Assembly: GCA_020443945.1 (NCBI GenBank)
Contig: JAIZWN010000526.1
Span: forward strand, 1 to 9,900
DNA: 9,900 nucleotides
From: Candidatus Thiosymbion ectosymbiont of Robbea hypermnestra
Lineage (GTDB): Bacteria > Pseudomonadota > Gammaproteobacteria > Chromatiales > Chromatiaceae
Direction: 5' to 3'
The position numbers and the translations under genes were made by a program. Positions 1-7,006 of the stretch are shown here, piece by piece. The notes beneath the pieces are model-generated. The model was not told the DNA's origin. It ran no database searches and worked only from the letters and a program-made list of their open reading frames with translations. Position 1 is the stretch's first letter; the number at the start of each line of letters is the position of its first letter.

Positions 1-309
1 TTACAGAAATCATGGGGGTGGAGTCAGCAACCAATTGAATCTATTCGATAATTTACCCGGACAGTAGTGATCGGTTATATTGGAATATGAGGCCGACACG
101 GTGGTCGTTGACCAGAAAACAAAGGGTTAGATGCCAAATGGTCCTCGTAACATACTGATTTTAAAGAATGTTACAAAGGGAACAACTCTATCATCTTGAG
201 GTTTTTGTCCTGTACTGAGCCCAGGGACAACAAAATGACAACACTACCGGATTTTTCAAGGCGCCCGATCGGCGGGCGAGATTGAGCTTGATCGAGGAGT
301 TAGAGAACC
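1..309. other. AT-rich region without a complete gene
   Basis: No complete gene is visible on either strand. Base composition differs sharply from the rest of the window: I count about 100 G+C in the first 240 bases (42%), against about 65-70% in the neighbouring genes. The plus frame starting at base 2 stays open from the left edge to a TAG at 65-67 and could be the tail of a truncated gene (see findings). An imperfect inverted repeat, TTGTCC-TG / CAGGGACAA, lies around 206-232 with no T-run on either side, so I do not call it a terminator. I found no convincing sigma-70 promoter: the TTGACC at 108-113 has no good -10 box about 17 nt downstream. The composition suggests non-coding or foreign DNA. 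Confidence 0.6.
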
Positions 310-519
310 TTGGGCCCCTTCGACCGATACCGACTGGAGGCCAGGCTCGATGCCTTGTGCGAGAAGGGTTGCCGACAGGTATGGCGGGATATCGAGACCC
401 TGGAGCAGAGCGGCGAGCTGCCGGAAACCCGCGGCCTCGGCCAAGAAGAGCGCCGCTGGCTGCTGCGCGAGCTCAGGCAGGTGATGGCGGTTTACGCGGA
501 TCGCTGCTCGGCGGTTTGA
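310..519 (+). CDS. Small hypothetical protein, 69 aa
   Basis: I do not recognise a named family. The 69-residue product is highly charged and probably all-helical, with no signal peptide or membrane segment, so it is likely cytosolic. It opens with an FDRYRLEARLDALCEKGC segment carrying a CxxxC pair (Cys17, Cys21), and ends with a helix containing LLRELRQVMAVYADRC (Cys66). The start is fixed as TTG at 310 because an in-frame TAG lies at 301-303, three codons upstream. GAGGAG at 293-298 is a plausible ribosome binding site, 11 nt away. It lies about 200 nt before recD on the same strand. Amino acid usage and codon bias look like real GC-rich coding sequence, and the other frames here give low-complexity Arg/Pro/Gly-rich products. 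CxxxC might bind a metal, but nothing else supports that. Existence as a gene is fairly likely; function is unknown. Confidence 0.6.
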   Translation: MGPFDRYRLEARLDALCEKGCRQVWRDIETLEQSGELPETRGLGQEERRWLLRELRQVMAVYADRCSAV

Positions 520-596
520 GAGGCTGTCTAAAAACTCAAACCATGCCGCGCGGTCCAGGTTAGCCGCGGTCCTACCAGGCTGGCTACGGCCCAAAG

Positions 597-621
597 CCCC
601 TCGCCCCTGGCGGGAGAGGGG
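597..621. repeat. G/C-rich hairpin in the spacer before recD
   Basis: CCCCTC at 597-602 pairs with GAGGGG at 616-621, and CCC at 604-606 pairs with GGG at 612-614. There is a G/A mismatch between the two stems and a five-base loop. Read on the minus strand it gives CCCCTCTCCCGCCAGGGGCGAGGGG, split here as CCCCTCTCCC then GCC then AGGGGCGAGGGG, a motif that recurs as a dispersed intergenic repeat in many GC-rich proteobacteria (from memory). No T-run follows on either strand, so a terminator is unlikely. The 199-nt spacer (520-718) also holds a short pair CCAGTA (652-657) / TACTGG (672-677). Confidence 0.4.
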
Positions 622-718
622 GAATCAATGGCTTCTCTTCGATACCGAAGACCAGTACAGCTGCGTACAAATACTGGAAACAAGAACCGCGAAGGTGAAG
701 TGGGGTACCAGGGAACCG

Positions 719-2581
719 ATGGAGGCGTTTCTGCGGCGGGCGGTGGCGCGAGGGGCGTTGCGGGCGGTGGATTTCCATTTCGCGCGCCGGTTGGAGGCCC
801 TGGCCGGCGGCGATGTCCCGGAGCTTTTGTTGGCCGCGGCCCTGGCCAGTCACCGGGTCGGAGAGGGGGATGTCTGCCTGGAGCTGGACCGCTGCCGGGA
901 GCTGCCTCTGCTGCGCGATGCCGCGGACGCGAACGGGCCGTGGCTCCCGGCCCTGGCTGCCTGGGTCGATGCTCTGCGCGCCTGTGATCCGGTCGGGGAG
1001 CCCGGCGACCGCGCGCCGCTGATCCTCGACCGGCACGGCCGGCTGTACCTGGGGCGCTACTGGTGGTTCGAGCGCCAGGTGGCAACAGCCGTGCTCGCCC
1101 GCGCCCGGTCCCCGGCGCCGGCGGTGGACCGGGACCGGCTGCGGGCCGGGCTCGGACGCCTGTTCCCCGGCGCGGGCGGCGTCGACTGGCAGCGGGTGGC
1201 GGCCGCGATGGCGGTGTTGCGCCGGCTGTGCCTGATCTCCGGCGGACCGGGCACGGGCAAGACCCGGACCGTGACCTCCATCCTCGCCCTGCTGGTGGAG
1301 CAGGCGGGGGATGCCCCCCCGCGCATAGCCCTGGCCGCCCCCACCGGCAAGGCGGCGGCCCGGCTTGCGGAATCCGTGCGCGCCGCCAAGGCGGAGCTGC
1401 CGCTGCCGGCAGGGATCGGGTCGCGCATTCCCGAGGCGGCGGTTACCCTGCACCGGTTGCTCGGCTATCGGCCCGGCCGCGCCAATCCCCGCCATGGCCC
1501 GGACGATCCCCTGCATCTGGAGGTCCTGGTGGTGGACGAGGCATCCATGGTGGATCTGCCTCTGATGGCCCGTCTGCTGGCCGCGCTGCCGGACCCCGCC
1601 CGCCTGATTCTGCTGGGGGATAAGGATCAGCTGGCCTCGGTGGAGGCGGGCATGGTGCTCGGGGATCTCTGTGGGCGGGACCGGGCGCCCGGCTACTCGC
1701 CGGAGCTGTGCGCGGAGATCGCGGCGGTGACCGGCGACCGGCTGGCGCCCGCCGCCGGGTCCGGTCCCGCGCTGGGGGACCGGATTGTCGAATTACGCAC
1801 CAGCCGGCGCTTCGGCCGGGATAGCGGAATCGGCGCCCTGGCCGGGGCCGTGAACCGGGGGGACGCGGACGCGAGTCTGGGGATTCTGGCCGACGACCGC
1901 TACCCGGATGTGGGGCTGGAGGCGCCGCGGGCGCGGGTTCTGGCCGATCTGATCGAGCAGCGGCTAGTGCCCGCCTGGCGGCAGGTGACGGCGAGCCCGG
2001 AGCCCCGAGCGGCGCTGGCGGCATTGAACCGGGTGCGGGTCCTGTGCGCCCTGCGCTCGGGACCCCAGGGGGTCGAGCGCCTGAACGAACGCCTGGCGCG
2101 GACCCTGGAGGCGGCGGGTCTGATCCGGCGCGAGGGGGCACTCTACGCCGGTCGGCCGGTGATGCTCACCGCCAACGACCATGCCCTGGGGCTTTACAAC
2201 GGGGATGTGGGTCTGATCCTGGCCGATCCCCGGAGCGACGGCGCCCTGCGGGCGTTCTTCGCCACCGCCGAGGGGCTCCGGCGCATCCTGCCGTCGCGGC
2301 TGCCGGCCCACGAGACCGTCTACGCCATGACGGTCCACAAGAGCCAAGGCTCCGAGTTCGACGAGCTGCTGCTGATCCTGCCCGAGGCCGAGAGCCGGGT
2401 GCTCACGCGGGAGCTGCTCTACACGGGCATCACCCGGGCCCGGCAGCGGGTCCGGATATTCGCTACCGAGGAACGCCTGCGCGGGGCGATTGAGCGGCCC
2501 GTGGTCCGCTCCACCGGGCTCTATGACGCCCTGTGGGGACTCGAATCGGGGACCTCCCGTCTCGTGGACACCCGGAAATAA
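719..2581 (+). CDS. recD: Exodeoxyribonuclease V (RecBCD) subunit alpha, RecD helicase
   Basis: RecD is the fast 5'-3' superfamily 1B helicase of the RecBCD enzyme, which unwinds and resects double-strand ends for RecA loading at Chi sites. The N-terminal domain (about residues 1-150, with SHRVGEGDVCLEL) matches the RecD pattern. Walker A GGPGTGKT is at residues 175-182, Walker B VVDEAS has its Asp-Glu at 273-274, and the RRFGRDSGIGALAGAVNRGD block is typical of RecD. Helicase motif V (MTVHKSQGSEFDE) and motif VI (YTGITRAR, from residue 568) are intact near the C-terminus. Length is 620 aa, against 608 in E. coli. I chose ATG 719 over the in-frame GTG 695 because MEAFLRRAV matches the expected RecD N-terminus and AGGG lies at 710-713. 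The gene is intact, but recB and recC, normally just upstream, are absent from the window. The asparagine synthase-like gene begins 34 nt downstream. Confidence 0.95.
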   Translation: MEAFLRRAVARGALRAVDFHFARRLEALAGGDVPELLLAAALASHRVGEGDVCLELDRCRELPLLRDAADANGPWLPALAAWVDALRACDPVGEPGDRAPLILDRHGRLYLGRYWWFERQVATAVLARARSPAPAVDRDRLRAGLGRLFPGAGGVDWQRVAAAMAVLRRLCLISGGPGTGKTRTVTSILALLVEQAGDAPPRIALAAPTGKAAARLAESVRAAKAELPLPAGIGSRIPEAAVTLHRLLGYRPGRANPRHGPDDPLHLEVLVVDEASMVDLPLMARLLAALPDPARLILLGDKDQLASVEAGMVLGDLCGRDRAPGYSPELCAEIAAVTGDRLAPAAGSGPALGDRIVELRTSRRFGRDSGIGALAGAVNRGDADASLGILADDRYPDVGLEAPRARVLADLIEQRLVPAWRQVTASPEPRAALAALNRVRVLCALRSGPQGVERLNERLARTLEAAGLIRREGALYAGRPVMLTANDHALGLYNGDVGLILADPRSDGALRAFFATAEGLRRILPSRLPAHETVYAMTVHKSQGSEFDELLLILPEAESRVLTRELLYTGITRARQRVRIFATEERLRGAIERPVVRSTGLYDALWGLESGTSRLVDTRK

Positions 2582-2615
2582 CAGAGTTACAACACCACTC
2601 GATGGACTTGATCCT

Positions 2616-4445
2616 ATGTGCGGCATAGCCGGGTACATCATGCGCGACGGCGCCAGGCCGGACCCCCGAGAGTTGGGGCACATGCTCGACGCGCTCGCCC
2701 ATCGCGGCCCCGACGACCGCGGCATCCACATCAGCGGACCCGTGGGACTGGCCCAGGTCCGCCTGTCCATCATCGGCCTGGCGACCGGGCACCAGCCCAT
2801 GGTGTCGGAGAGCGGACGGCTCGCCCTGATCGCAAACGGGGAGGTCTACAACTACCTGGAGCTGAACGCCCTGCTCCGCGAGGAGGGGCGCCCGCCCCGC
2901 ACCGAGTCGGACTCCGAGACCATCCTCAACGCCTATGCGGTCCATGGCCCGGACTTTCTCTCGGAGCTGCGCGGCATGTATGCCTTTGCCCTGGATGACG
3001 CCGAGCAGGGTTGCACGATCCTGGCGCGTGACCGACTGGGGATCAAACCCCTCTTCTACGCGCGCCTTCCGGACCGGATCGCCTTCGCCTCCGAGATCAA
3101 GGCGCTCCTGCGGATCCTGCCGGAACGCCCGGAGCTGGCGCCGGGGGCCCTGCGGCAGTTTTTCCAGAACCAATTCAGCAGCGGCGAGGAGACCCCCTTT
3201 CGGGGCGTCAAACGGGTCCTGCCGGGACAGGCGTTGATGATCGACCGGGCGCTCGAAATCAGGCGCCGGCGCTACTGGTCCGCGGCGGATGTGGCGCCGC
3301 GGGACATGGGGCCCGAGGAGGCCCACCGGGAGCTGGGGCTCCTGATGGATGCCGCCATGCGCGAGCATATGCGCTCCGACGTGCCGCTGGGGCTCTTCCT
3401 GTCCGGGGGCGTGGATTCCGCGGTGTTGGCCGCCATGCTCCATGAGCTGGGCGCCGGTCCCATACGCAGCTTCTCGGTGGGCTTCCGGGATACCACCCTG
3501 GCCGACGAGCTGGACGAGGCCGAGCGCATCGCCACCCATTTCGGCTTCGAGCATACCCGGCTGCGGTTGGACCTGGAACGGGTCTTCGGGCGCATCCCCC
3601 ACACCATCTGGGCCGCGGACGAGCTGATGCGCGATTATGCCTGTCTGCCCACGTCCATCCTGGCCGAGGCGGCCGGCGAGCGGCTCAAGGTGGTCTTTTC
3701 CGGGGAGGGTGGGGATGAGGTGTTCGCGGGTTATCGCCGTTATCATCCGCGTCCGCCCGAACGCTGGTTCAAGGCCCTGGTCAGTCCCGGCAGTGGGGGC
3801 TTTCGGACCCGGGGGCAATGGAGCCGGCATTGGCGGCGGCGCCTGTTCGGCCCCGCGCTGAGCGCCCCGGGCCGGGTGGAGCGGGAGCCGGTCCGGCGCG
3901 CGTGGCGGGAATCGCCCCCGGCCTGGAGCGATTTGCAACGTCGCCAGTACGTGGACCTGACCACGGCGCTGCCGGACAATCTGCTGGTCAAGACGGACCG
4001 GATCCTCATGGGCTTCGGTCTGGAGGGGCGGGTGCCCTTCCTGGATCATCGGCTCGTGGAGTTCGGCCTGTCCCTGCCGGATCGGCTGAAGGTGCGCGGC
4101 CACCGGGGCAAGTGGCTGGTGCGGCAATGGGCACGGACCCGCCTGCCCGCGGGGCATCTGGAGCGGCCCAAGCGGGGTTTCCACGTCCCCGTGGGCGACT
4201 GGCTCCGGGGCGACCGGCTGCTCCGACTCGGCGACCGGCTGGTGAGGAATCGGGGTATCCGCGACTGGTTCAGGCCGGAGGCCATCGGCGAGCTGATCGA
4301 CGCCGGCCGGGCCGGGCCGGGTCACTCCCGTGAGATCTGGGGGCTGATGCAGTTCGCCATCTGGCACCGCCTTTTCATCGAGGAACCGGGGCTTACGCCC
4401 TCTCCCGACGAGGACCCCCTGGAGTGGGTCGCGTCCTCCCCATGA
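2616..4445 (+). CDS. Class-B asparagine synthase-like glutamine amidotransferase
   Basis: This two-domain enzyme takes ammonia from glutamine and uses ATP to amidate a carboxylate: aspartate in true AsnB, or uronic acids in some polysaccharide loci. The start at ATG 2616 is fixed by MCGIAGY, where Cys2 becomes the N-terminal nucleophile; an in-frame ORF extends upstream to 2490 but would bury this residue. Glutaminase signatures are HRGPD (29-33), NGEVYNY (74-80), SDSE (98-101) and RDRLGIKPL (138-146). The synthetase domain carries the PP-loop SGGVDS (263-268) and SGEGGDE (362-368). Length is 609 aa, longer than the 554 of E. coli AsnB and typical of the forms in exopolysaccharide and O-antigen clusters. 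Gly54 replaces the Asp common in the RLSIIDL motif. It overlaps the next glycosyltransferase by four bases (ATGA), so the two are probably translated together. True asparagine synthase remains possible. Confidence 0.9.
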   Translation: MCGIAGYIMRDGARPDPRELGHMLDALAHRGPDDRGIHISGPVGLAQVRLSIIGLATGHQPMVSESGRLALIANGEVYNYLELNALLREEGRPPRTESDSETILNAYAVHGPDFLSELRGMYAFALDDAEQGCTILARDRLGIKPLFYARLPDRIAFASEIKALLRILPERPELAPGALRQFFQNQFSSGEETPFRGVKRVLPGQALMIDRALEIRRRRYWSAADVAPRDMGPEEAHRELGLLMDAAMREHMRSDVPLGLFLSGGVDSAVLAAMLHELGAGPIRSFSVGFRDTTLADELDEAERIATHFGFEHTRLRLDLERVFGRIPHTIWAADELMRDYACLPTSILAEAAGERLKVVFSGEGGDEVFAGYRRYHPRPPERWFKALVSPGSGGFRTRGQWSRHWRRRLFGPALSAPGRVEREPVRRAWRESPPAWSDLQRRQYVDLTTALPDNLLVKTDRILMGFGLEGRVPFLDHRLVEFGLSLPDRLKVRGHRGKWLVRQWARTRLPAGHLERPKRGFHVPVGDWLRGDRLLRLGDRLVRNRGIRDWFRPEAIGELIDAGRAGPGHSREIWGLMQFAIWHRLFIEEPGLTPSPDEDPLEWVASSP

Positions 4446-5572
4446 CGGATCCCAAACGCATCGCCTGCTTCTTCTCCACCTCCGGGCACAGCGGGGTCGA
4501 CCGGGCCGTCAAACACCTGATACCCGCCCTCGCCCGGCGGGGGTATCGCGTCGACCTGCTCAAGGTGCGTCGCCACGGGCCCGAGCTGGAGGAGGTCCCG
4601 GCGGGCGTCGAAGTCATCGACCTGGGCTCGCGCCATACCTACGGCTGCGTGCCCGGAATCGTCCGCTATCTGCGCCGCGGACGGCCGCGAGTCTTATTGT
4701 CCGACAAGGACCGGGTCAACCGCACGGCCCTCCTGGCCCGACTCCTGGCCGGGGTCCGCACCCGGCTCGTCTTCAGCTCGGGAACCACCATCTCCATCGA
4801 TCTGGCGACGCACGGCCCGCTCGAACGCTGGGTCCAGAGAAACTCCATGGGCCGGCTCTACCCCTACGCGGACCGGGTGATCGTTCCCAGCGCCGGGGTC
4901 GCCGACGACATGGCCGATTACACCGGTCTGGCACGAAGTCACATCCAGGTAGTGCCCTCGCCCGTCGTCCCGCGCTCCCTGTTCGAGGCCACCTTGCCGC
5001 GACCGGACCATCCCTGGTTCGGCGACCCGTCCGTCCCCCTCGTTCTGAGCACGGGGGAGCTCTGCCCGCGCAAGGACTTCGAGACCCTGATTCGCGCCTT
5101 TGCCCGGATACGTGCCCGACGCCCCTGCCGGCTCATGATCCTGGGGCGCGGCAAGGCCCATGATCGGCTGTCGGCCCTGATCCGCCGGCTGGACCTGGCG
5201 CGGGATGTCGCCTTGCCGGGCTTCGTCCCACAACCCTACGCCTATATGGCCCATGCGGACCTGTTCGCCTTTACCTCCCGCTGGGAGGGCTTGGGCTTCG
5301 TCATCATCGAAGCGCTCGCCGTAGGCACGCCGGTGGTCTCGACGGATTGCCCCAGCGGACCTCGGGAAATCCTCCGGGACGGCCGCTTCGGCCGGCTGGT
5401 GCGGGTGGGGGACCATGAGGCGCTGAGCGACGCCATGCTGGAAACGCTGGACCGACCCAGGCCCAAAGAGGAACTCCGGCGCGCGGCCGCACCCTACGAA
5501 ATCGAAGCGGCCACGGACGCCTATCTCTCGGCCCTGGGGTTGCCGCCGCGGAGCCGGGAAATATCGGGGTAA
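4442..5572 (+). CDS. Glycosyltransferase family 4 (GT-B, retaining)
   Basis: This enzyme is predicted to move a sugar from a nucleotide-sugar donor to a growing glycan on the cytoplasmic face of the inner membrane. The N-terminal Rossmann half has STSGHSGVDRAVKHLIPALARR, and the C-terminal half has the GT4 donor-site features: CPRKDFETLIRAF (Lys at about residue 211), the loop GFVPQPYAYMAHADLF, and the EX7E motif EGLGFVIIE with Glu282 and Glu290. It then continues with ALAVGTPVVSTDCPSGPREI. ATG 4442, overlapping the preceding stop as ATGA, gives 376 aa; an in-frame GTG at 4424 would add six residues but has no properly spaced ribosome binding site. It closely resembles amylovoran/teichuronic-type GT4 enzymes, but sugar specificity cannot be read from sequence. 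The last 52 nt overlap the convergent O-antigen ligase-like gene. Confidence 0.9.
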   Translation: MTDPKRIACFFSTSGHSGVDRAVKHLIPALARRGYRVDLLKVRRHGPELEEVPAGVEVIDLGSRHTYGCVPGIVRYLRRGRPRVLLSDKDRVNRTALLARLLAGVRTRLVFSSGTTISIDLATHGPLERWVQRNSMGRLYPYADRVIVPSAGVADDMADYTGLARSHIQVVPSPVVPRSLFEATLPRPDHPWFGDPSVPLVLSTGELCPRKDFETLIRAFARIRARRPCRLMILGRGKAHDRLSALIRRLDLARDVALPGFVPQPYAYMAHADLFAFTSRWEGLGFVIIEALAVGTPVVSTDCPSGPREILRDGRFGRLVRVGDHEALSDAMLETLDRPRPKEELRRAAAPYEIEAATDAYLSALGLPPRSREISG

Positions 5573-6897
5573 CCGCTACCCCGAAACGAGGCGCCGGACC
5601 CGGTCGTCGATCCGGGGCGTCGGAACAATCCGGTTCCCGACGCCAGGACTACGACGGCTATGAGGTAAGGCGGCAAGCCCCGATTGAACAACCAGGAATC
5701 GGTCAGTCCCACCACCGCGTACAGAACAATGGTCCCTGCGCCGGCCAGCGCCGCGAATTCGGACCAGTTCGAGGTCTGCGCTCGATAATAGGCCGACAAA
5801 AAATACCACAAGGGCAATAGAAACACCCCGAGCAGCATGGTCAGAAAGCCGATGGAGCCGGTGGCCGCGAGGGCATCGAAGTAAATGCTGTGAAAGCGGG
5901 CAAAGGCCTTTTCCAGAATGGAGCCGCTTTCCTCGATCCAAACGGCCAAATCGTCCTGGGGGTCGCCGAGCCCGGTACCTACCCAGGGATGCTCGCGCCA
6001 GATCTCCACTGCCCCCGACCACATCATCAAGCGAATCCCAACCGCGTTATTCTTGGGTTTGCCCTCCAGGAAATGGACGGAATCCACCACGGCCCCCTCC
6101 AGATCGGCTCCCCAGTCATCGTCCACCGAGACCGCGACCGCCAGGGTCGACAGGAGCAGAACCGATCCGCCCAGCCCCCCCCACACCTTCTTCCAGGTAA
6201 AGGACTTGATCAGCCAGATAACAAACAGAGCGCCGAGCGCGCAGATCAGCGCCAACATCGAGCCCCGGGAATCGCTGGCCAGGCCCGCATAGCAGCCGGC
6301 AACGAAGGCGCCGGCCAAAAGCGGATAAAACGCGATGATGCCCCTCCGCGTCAAGGCGGCGGCCGCTACCAGAATCGCCAGCCAGCAGGCATAGTTGCCG
6401 AAACGGTTCGGGTTGAGGTTATCGCCCAGTCCCACGCCCCAGGGGGATTCGGATTCCGGTTGGAAAAGGGCAAAAACCGCCAAGCTGAACGAGGCCGCCA
6501 GCGCGGCATGGAAGAGGATCCGAACCTGCCGGTCCTCGACGGGATCCTGCCCGAGAAACGAGAACACGAGGGGAAGCAGAAGGAACGGGTAGTACTTCTC
6601 GAATCGCCAGGCCGCGAAGTCCCAGTTCTGATTGTTTACCAAACTGATGACTCCACCGAGGAAAAACAGCGCAAAACCGCCGACGAGAATCCAGGTCTCG
6701 CCCGACAGGCCCCGCCAACCGCGCCATCCGAAAACGACGCCCAGCAGGAGCATAGGCGCGGCCAGGTTGGTAATGGCCCCGGGCACGATGACCGCGAGCG
6801 GCAAGTAGACCGCTAAAACGAAGGCAAATACCGAATAACCGTTCAGACCCCATTCCGAACTTCGGCTCAATGTAGGTATAACCCCTTGATTTTCCAT
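5521..6897 (-). CDS. O-antigen ligase / Wzy_C family polytopic membrane protein
   Basis: Family members join lipid-linked glycans to lipid A-core (WaaL), to each other (Wzy) or to proteins (PglL), on the periplasmic side of the inner membrane. The 458-aa product has about ten to twelve hydrophobic segments. Wzy_C signatures are SDSRGSMLALICALGAL, the large periplasmic loop with WREHPWVGTGLGD, and FHSIYFDALAATGSIGFL, resembling the usual HN-Y-L---TG--G pattern with its conserved His. The start is taken as ATG 6897 (MENQGVIPTL). The open frame extends to a GTG at 7002, but that part reads through the 6963-7006 palindrome and is unlikely to be coding. No strong Shine-Dalgarno precedes 6897, and the codon lies in a hairpin loop. 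GC is lower than in neighbouring genes (53-67% in lines sampled). The last 52 nt overlap the convergent glycosyltransferase gene. Ligase versus polymerase cannot be separated here. Confidence 0.85.
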   Translation of the reverse strand: MENQGVIPTLSRSSEWGLNGYSVFAFVLAVYLPLAVIVPGAITNLAAPMLLLGVVFGWRGWRGLSGETWILVGGFALFFLGGVISLVNNQNWDFAAWRFEKYYPFLLLPLVFSFLGQDPVEDRQVRILFHAALAASFSLAVFALFQPESESPWGVGLGDNLNPNRFGNYACWLAILVAAAALTRRGIIAFYPLLAGAFVAGCYAGLASDSRGSMLALICALGALFVIWLIKSFTWKKVWGGLGGSVLLLSTLAVAVSVDDDWGADLEGAVVDSVHFLEGKPKNNAVGIRLMMWSGAVEIWREHPWVGTGLGDPQDDLAVWIEESGSILEKAFARFHSIYFDALAATGSIGFLTMLLGVFLLPLWYFLSAYYRAQTSNWSEFAALAGAGTIVLYAVVGLTDSWLFNRGLPPYLIAVVVLASGTGLFRRPGSTTGSGASFRGSGYPDISRLRGGNPRAER

Positions 6898-6908
6898 TTT
6901 CAAAATCA
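6887..6908 (-). promoter_or_regulatory. Hairpin enclosing the O-antigen ligase start codon
   Basis: TGATTTT at 6887-6893 is the exact inverse of AAAATCA at 6902-6908, leaving an eight-base loop that contains the predicted start codon (6895-6897 on the minus strand). Together with the lack of a good ribosome binding site, this could modulate translation initiation. The pairs are mostly A-T, so the structure would be weak; it may be coincidental. Confidence 0.3.
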
Positions 6909-6962
6909 GGCCCCAATGATTTCGTTGCAGAAGATCCCCTACCCTGAAACCGCTACTCGTCA

Positions 6963-7006
6963 GAGGGTGTTGCAAAGGCCCATGGATGGGCCCTTGCGAC
7001 ACCCTC
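6963..7006. repeat. Palindromic element with 21-nt arms
   Basis: The arm at 6963-6983 (GAGGGTGTTGCAAAGGCCCA + T) is the inverse of 6986-7006 across a two-base GG loop. 19 of 21 positions pair; the two exceptions are 6971/6998 (T against G, a wobble in plus-strand RNA) and 6976/6993 (A against C). It lies upstream of the minus-strand ligase gene, between it and the IS481 remnant. No T-run follows on either side. The GAGGG-TGTTGCAAA edge resembles transposon terminal repeats, so a MITE-like or REP-like element is possible. A half copy occurs at 9786-9800. Confidence 0.7.

Noticed and set aside
108..132. TTGACC as a -35 box of a sigma-70 promoter
   Set aside because: The hexamer at the right distance is ATGCCA, a poor -10 box; no gene begins shortly after.
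206..234. TTGTCCTG / CAGGGACAA hairpin as a terminator
   Set aside because: The stem is bulged and neither strand has a T-run directly after it.
565..574. GGTCCTACC shared with about 9390-9398
   Set aside because: A nine-base match with no extension on either side is expected by chance in this GC-rich window.
528..1516. Overlapping minus-strand frames across the recD 5' region
   Set aside because: They are low-complexity Arg/Pro/Ala products in a 70% GC region, antisense to recD.
2490..2615. Upstream in-frame extension of the asparagine synthase-like gene
   Set aside because: It would overlap recD and remove the N-terminal Cys needed for glutaminase activity.
2463..4367. A 634-aa open frame on the minus strand opposite the asparagine synthase-like gene
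   Set aside because: It is a mirror frame produced by high-GC codon bias. The product is Pro/Gly/Gln/Arg-rich with no domain signature, while the plus strand encodes an intact enzyme with all its motifs.
5890..6816. A 308-aa open frame on the plus strand inside the O-antigen ligase-like gene
   Set aside because: It lacks any family pattern, is rich in Gln, Arg and Pro, and lies fully antisense to a convincing polytopic membrane protein.
6898..7002. Upstream in-frame extension of the ligase-like gene to GTG 7002
   Set aside because: The added 35 residues are the translation of the palindrome and of spacer, with no hydrophobic or family features.
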